From: Prevotella sp.
GTDB lineage: Bacteria; Bacteroidota; Bacteroidia; Bacteroidales; Bacteroidaceae
DNA: 9,012 nt
Reading direction: 5' to 3'
Assembly (NCBI GenBank): GCA_022511055.1
Contig: JAFLSH010000120.1
Coordinates: 1-9,012, forward strand
Position numbers and translations under genes: made by a program. This document shows, piece after piece, positions 7,514 through 9,012 of this stretch; position 1 is the stretch's first letter; each line of letters begins with the position of its first letter. The notes under the pieces are model-generated. The model made no database searches, was not told the DNA's origin, and saw only the letters and a program-made list of their open reading frames with translations.

Positions 7514-8407
7514 TTATGCTATTCTCATCCTGTATTCCGCGGGGGTCATTCCTGTTTCTTTCTTGAAGAAGTGGCATAGGTGCTGGGGATATTGGAATCC
7601 GAGTTCGTAACTAATTTGCGTGATGCTCTTTTCCATGTCGGCAAGGCGTTCCTTGACGGCGTTCAGTGTGTGGAGTTTGATATGCTCCTGTGCCGTCTTG
7701 CCTGTCTCTTTCTTTATCAGGTCGCCAAAGTAGTTGGTGGAGAGGCAAAGTTCAGAGGCACAATACTTTACCGTGGGCAGACCATTGAGGCGAGCATTCT
7801 TTCCATCGAAATAATTGTTCAGGAGTTGCTCGAAACGGGCGAGCAGGTCGACATTTACCGTTTCTCGGGTAATAAACTGACGCTCGTAGAAGCGCAGGCA
7901 GTGGTCGAGCAGAATCTCAATGTTCGATGCTATGAGACGGCGTGTCAGGCGGTCTATGGTGTGGTCAAGTTCAGCCTGTATCTCGTTGAGACAATGCAGG
8001 AACACCTCTCGCTCACGTTCCGAAAGGTGCAATGCCTCGTTGGCACGATACTCGAAGAAAGTGTACTCCTTCATAGTGCGCCCCAACGTGGTGCCATGGA
8101 GCATTTCGGGGGCGAAAAAGAGTGCCCACCCGACAGGTTGGAACACTTCGTTTGTGGTGTTCTCAATGCCCACCACCTGCCATGGCGCGGTGCAGACCAC
8201 CGAGCCGCGGTCGTAGTCGTAGCGAGAACGCCCGTAGACGATGTCGCAAAACTTCTCATCCTTCAGCATCACCGAATAAAAGCCATTCGTGTGCCTCATG
8301 TGCTGCATCGGCTTCGCCTTGCTGAGATTCACCACACTCACCAAGGGGTGAAGTGTCTCCACCCCAAGCATATCATTGAACTCCTGTATGGTATCGAAAT
8401 GCTTCAT
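7514..8407 (-). CDS. AraC-family transcriptional regulator
   Basis: This 297-residue protein is a DNA-binding regulator. The N-terminal half (about 20-115) resembles a cupin-like sensor domain, and a helical connecting segment spans about 128-200. The C-terminal AraC domain has two helix-turn-helix units: about 213-232 (KYCASELCLSTNYFGDLIKK) and about 262-286, the latter containing the typical ITQISYELGFQYPQHLCHFF and followed by KKETGMTPAEYR. The start is the first ATG after the in-frame stop of the flavodoxin gene, only 9 nt away, so the two genes are almost certainly cotranscribed. Pairs of AraC regulators and flavodoxin or other oxidoreductase genes are common in this phylum. The inducer is unknown. 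It may control the flavodoxin unit, the downstream thiol operon, or both; the sequence does not decide. Confidence 0.93.
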   Translation of the reverse strand: MKHFDTIQEFNDMLGVETLHPLVSVVNLSKAKPMQHMRHTNGFYSVMLKDEKFCDIVYGRSRYDYDRGSVVCTAPWQVVGIENTTNEVFQPVGWALFFAPEMLHGTTLGRTMKEYTFFEYRANEALHLSEREREVFLHCLNEIQAELDHTIDRLTRRLIASNIEILLDHCLRFYERQFITRETVNVDLLARFEQLLNNYFDGKNARLNGLPTVKYCASELCLSTNYFGDLIKKETGKTAQEHIKLHTLNAVKERLADMEKSITQISYELGFQYPQHLCHFFKKETGMTPAEYRMRIA

Positions 8408-8416
8408 ACGTTCAAA

Positions 8417-9012
8417 TCAGAAGCCAAGTCCTTGCAGCCAGCGTTTCACACTCTGCCGTGCTGACGACTGGTTGGTCTGCGCCACCTTGCCCTGCACGGC
8501 AAGTCCTTTGCCCACTGCCACGTTAGCACCTTTGCAGGCATTGGCTATGTTACGGTCGGTGCCTCCCATGCCGCTGCCCTCGTGGGTAATGAACGGAATG
8601 ACGGTCTTGCCAGTCCAGTCGTGCTTCTCAATGAACGTATAGACGCACATTGGCACTTCGCCCCACCAGTTGGGATAGCCGATGAAAATCACGTCGTAGT
8701 CTTCAATGGCAATGTCGCCTTTGATGGCAGGGCGGGCATTGGCATTCAACTCCTTCTTGGCAATGTCTATGCACTCGTTGTAATTTCTCGGATAAGGTTT
8801 TGCCGGCTCAATCTCGAAGCGGTCTGCACTCGTCTCGTCAGCAATCATGTCGGCAATGATGTGCGTGTTGCCTTTCTCAATCACTCCCACGTTGTAGTTC
8901 TCGCCCGTATGCGAGAAGTAAATTACCAGTTTCTTTCCTTCCGTATTCATTTCTTCTTTTGCTTGTTTTGCCTGACACGAGCAAATGCCAAAGATGGCAC
9001 ATATCCCTGCCA
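8417..9012 (-). CDS. Flavodoxin, probable exported lipoprotein, 5' end outside window
   Basis: This is an FMN-binding electron carrier domain of the flavodoxin_4 kind. Counting from the Met at 8950, the phosphate-binding loop is SHTGEN at 13-18 after the first beta strand KKLVIYF, the flavin-contact segment is GYPNWWGEVP at 91-100, and HEGSGMGG at 123-130 is also typical. The reading frame stays open from 8950 to the window edge and encodes a hydrophobic run followed by a lipobox-like ICSC and then QAKQAKEE. I therefore take the gene to start beyond 9012, with a lipoprotein signal peptide whose mature Cys is 16 codons... before the frame reaches the edge only 20 extra codons are visible. A cytoplasmic start at 8950 is the alternative. 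The stop is 9 nt before the regulator gene, in the same frame. The natural redox partner is unknown. Confidence 0.85.
   Translation of the reverse strand, partial: AGICAIFGICSCQAKQAKEEMNTEGKKLVIYFSHTGENYNVGVIEKGNTHIIADMIADETSADRFEIEPAKPYPRNYNECIDIAKKELNANARPAIKGDIAIEDYDVIFIGYPNWWGEVPMCVYTFIEKHDWTGKTVIPFITHEGSGMGGTDRNIANACKGANVAVGKGLAVQGKVAQTNQSSARQSVKRWLQGLGF

Noticed and set aside
7580..8464. 294-codon open frame antisense to the AraC-family gene
   Set aside because: No recognisable domain, and it spans the end of one real gene and the junction with another.
1..9012. tRNA, rRNA, CRISPR array, insertion sequence, riboswitch or phage genes
   Set aside because: No cloverleaf, regularly spaced repeats, transposase or integrase motifs, or known riboswitch pattern were recognised by eye; a covariance-model scan would be needed to exclude small RNAs.

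Overview
The window looks like chromosomal DNA from a member of the Bacteroidota, most likely a Prevotella-like organism. Three things point there. Two promoters carry perfect TAnnTTTG -7 elements. Leaders are A-rich and lack a clear Shine-Dalgarno sequence. The gene families (BglX/BoGH3B-like GH3, DUF4369-type TlpA lipoprotein, three-domain DsbD, UPF0597 protein, AraC-type regulator next to a flavodoxin) are typical of that phylum. The genus is an inference from protein style, not from a search.

Layout. Positions 1-455 hold no convincing gene. They contain a strong bidirectional terminator hairpin (about 40-89), a weak AT-rich hairpin (136-167) and a promoter (376-411). The promoter drives a single plus-strand gene, an exported family 3 glycoside hydrolase (456-2780). 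The short gap 2781-2886 carries two tandem hairpins between convergent genes. Everything from 2887 to the right edge is on the minus strand. In transcription order from the right edge there is a flavodoxin that runs off the window and is probably an exported lipoprotein (8417->9012), then 9 nt later an AraC-family regulator (7514-8407). A 115-bp gap follows, with a promoter containing a 25-bp dyad (7465-7489). After it come a TlpA/ResA-like thioredoxin lipoprotein (6274-7398), a DsbD-type transmembrane thiol reductase (4149-6230), and a UPF0597/CyuA-like iron-sulfur protein (2887-4152) whose ATG overlaps the dsbD stop in an ATGA junction.

How the genes may work together. The last three minus-strand genes look like one transcription unit for thiol chemistry. 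DsbD would carry electrons from cytoplasmic thioredoxin across the inner membrane, and the TlpA-like lipoprotein is an obvious periplasmic recipient. The translationally coupled last gene belongs to a family that includes a cysteine desulfidase (cysteine to pyruvate, ammonia and sulfide). The upstream flavodoxin-AraC pair may be a separate redox-responsive unit or a regulator of the neighbouring operon. The GH3 gene is unrelated in function, stands alone without a SusC/SusD pair in view, and is visibly more GC-rich than the sampled minus-strand sequence. No tRNA, rRNA, CRISPR array, insertion sequence or phage gene was recognised. Nothing here is clearly a new system. The most unusual points are the coupling of a cysteine desulfidase-like gene to dsbD, the lipobox hidden upstream of the apparent flavodoxin start, and the dyad inside the redox-operon promoter.
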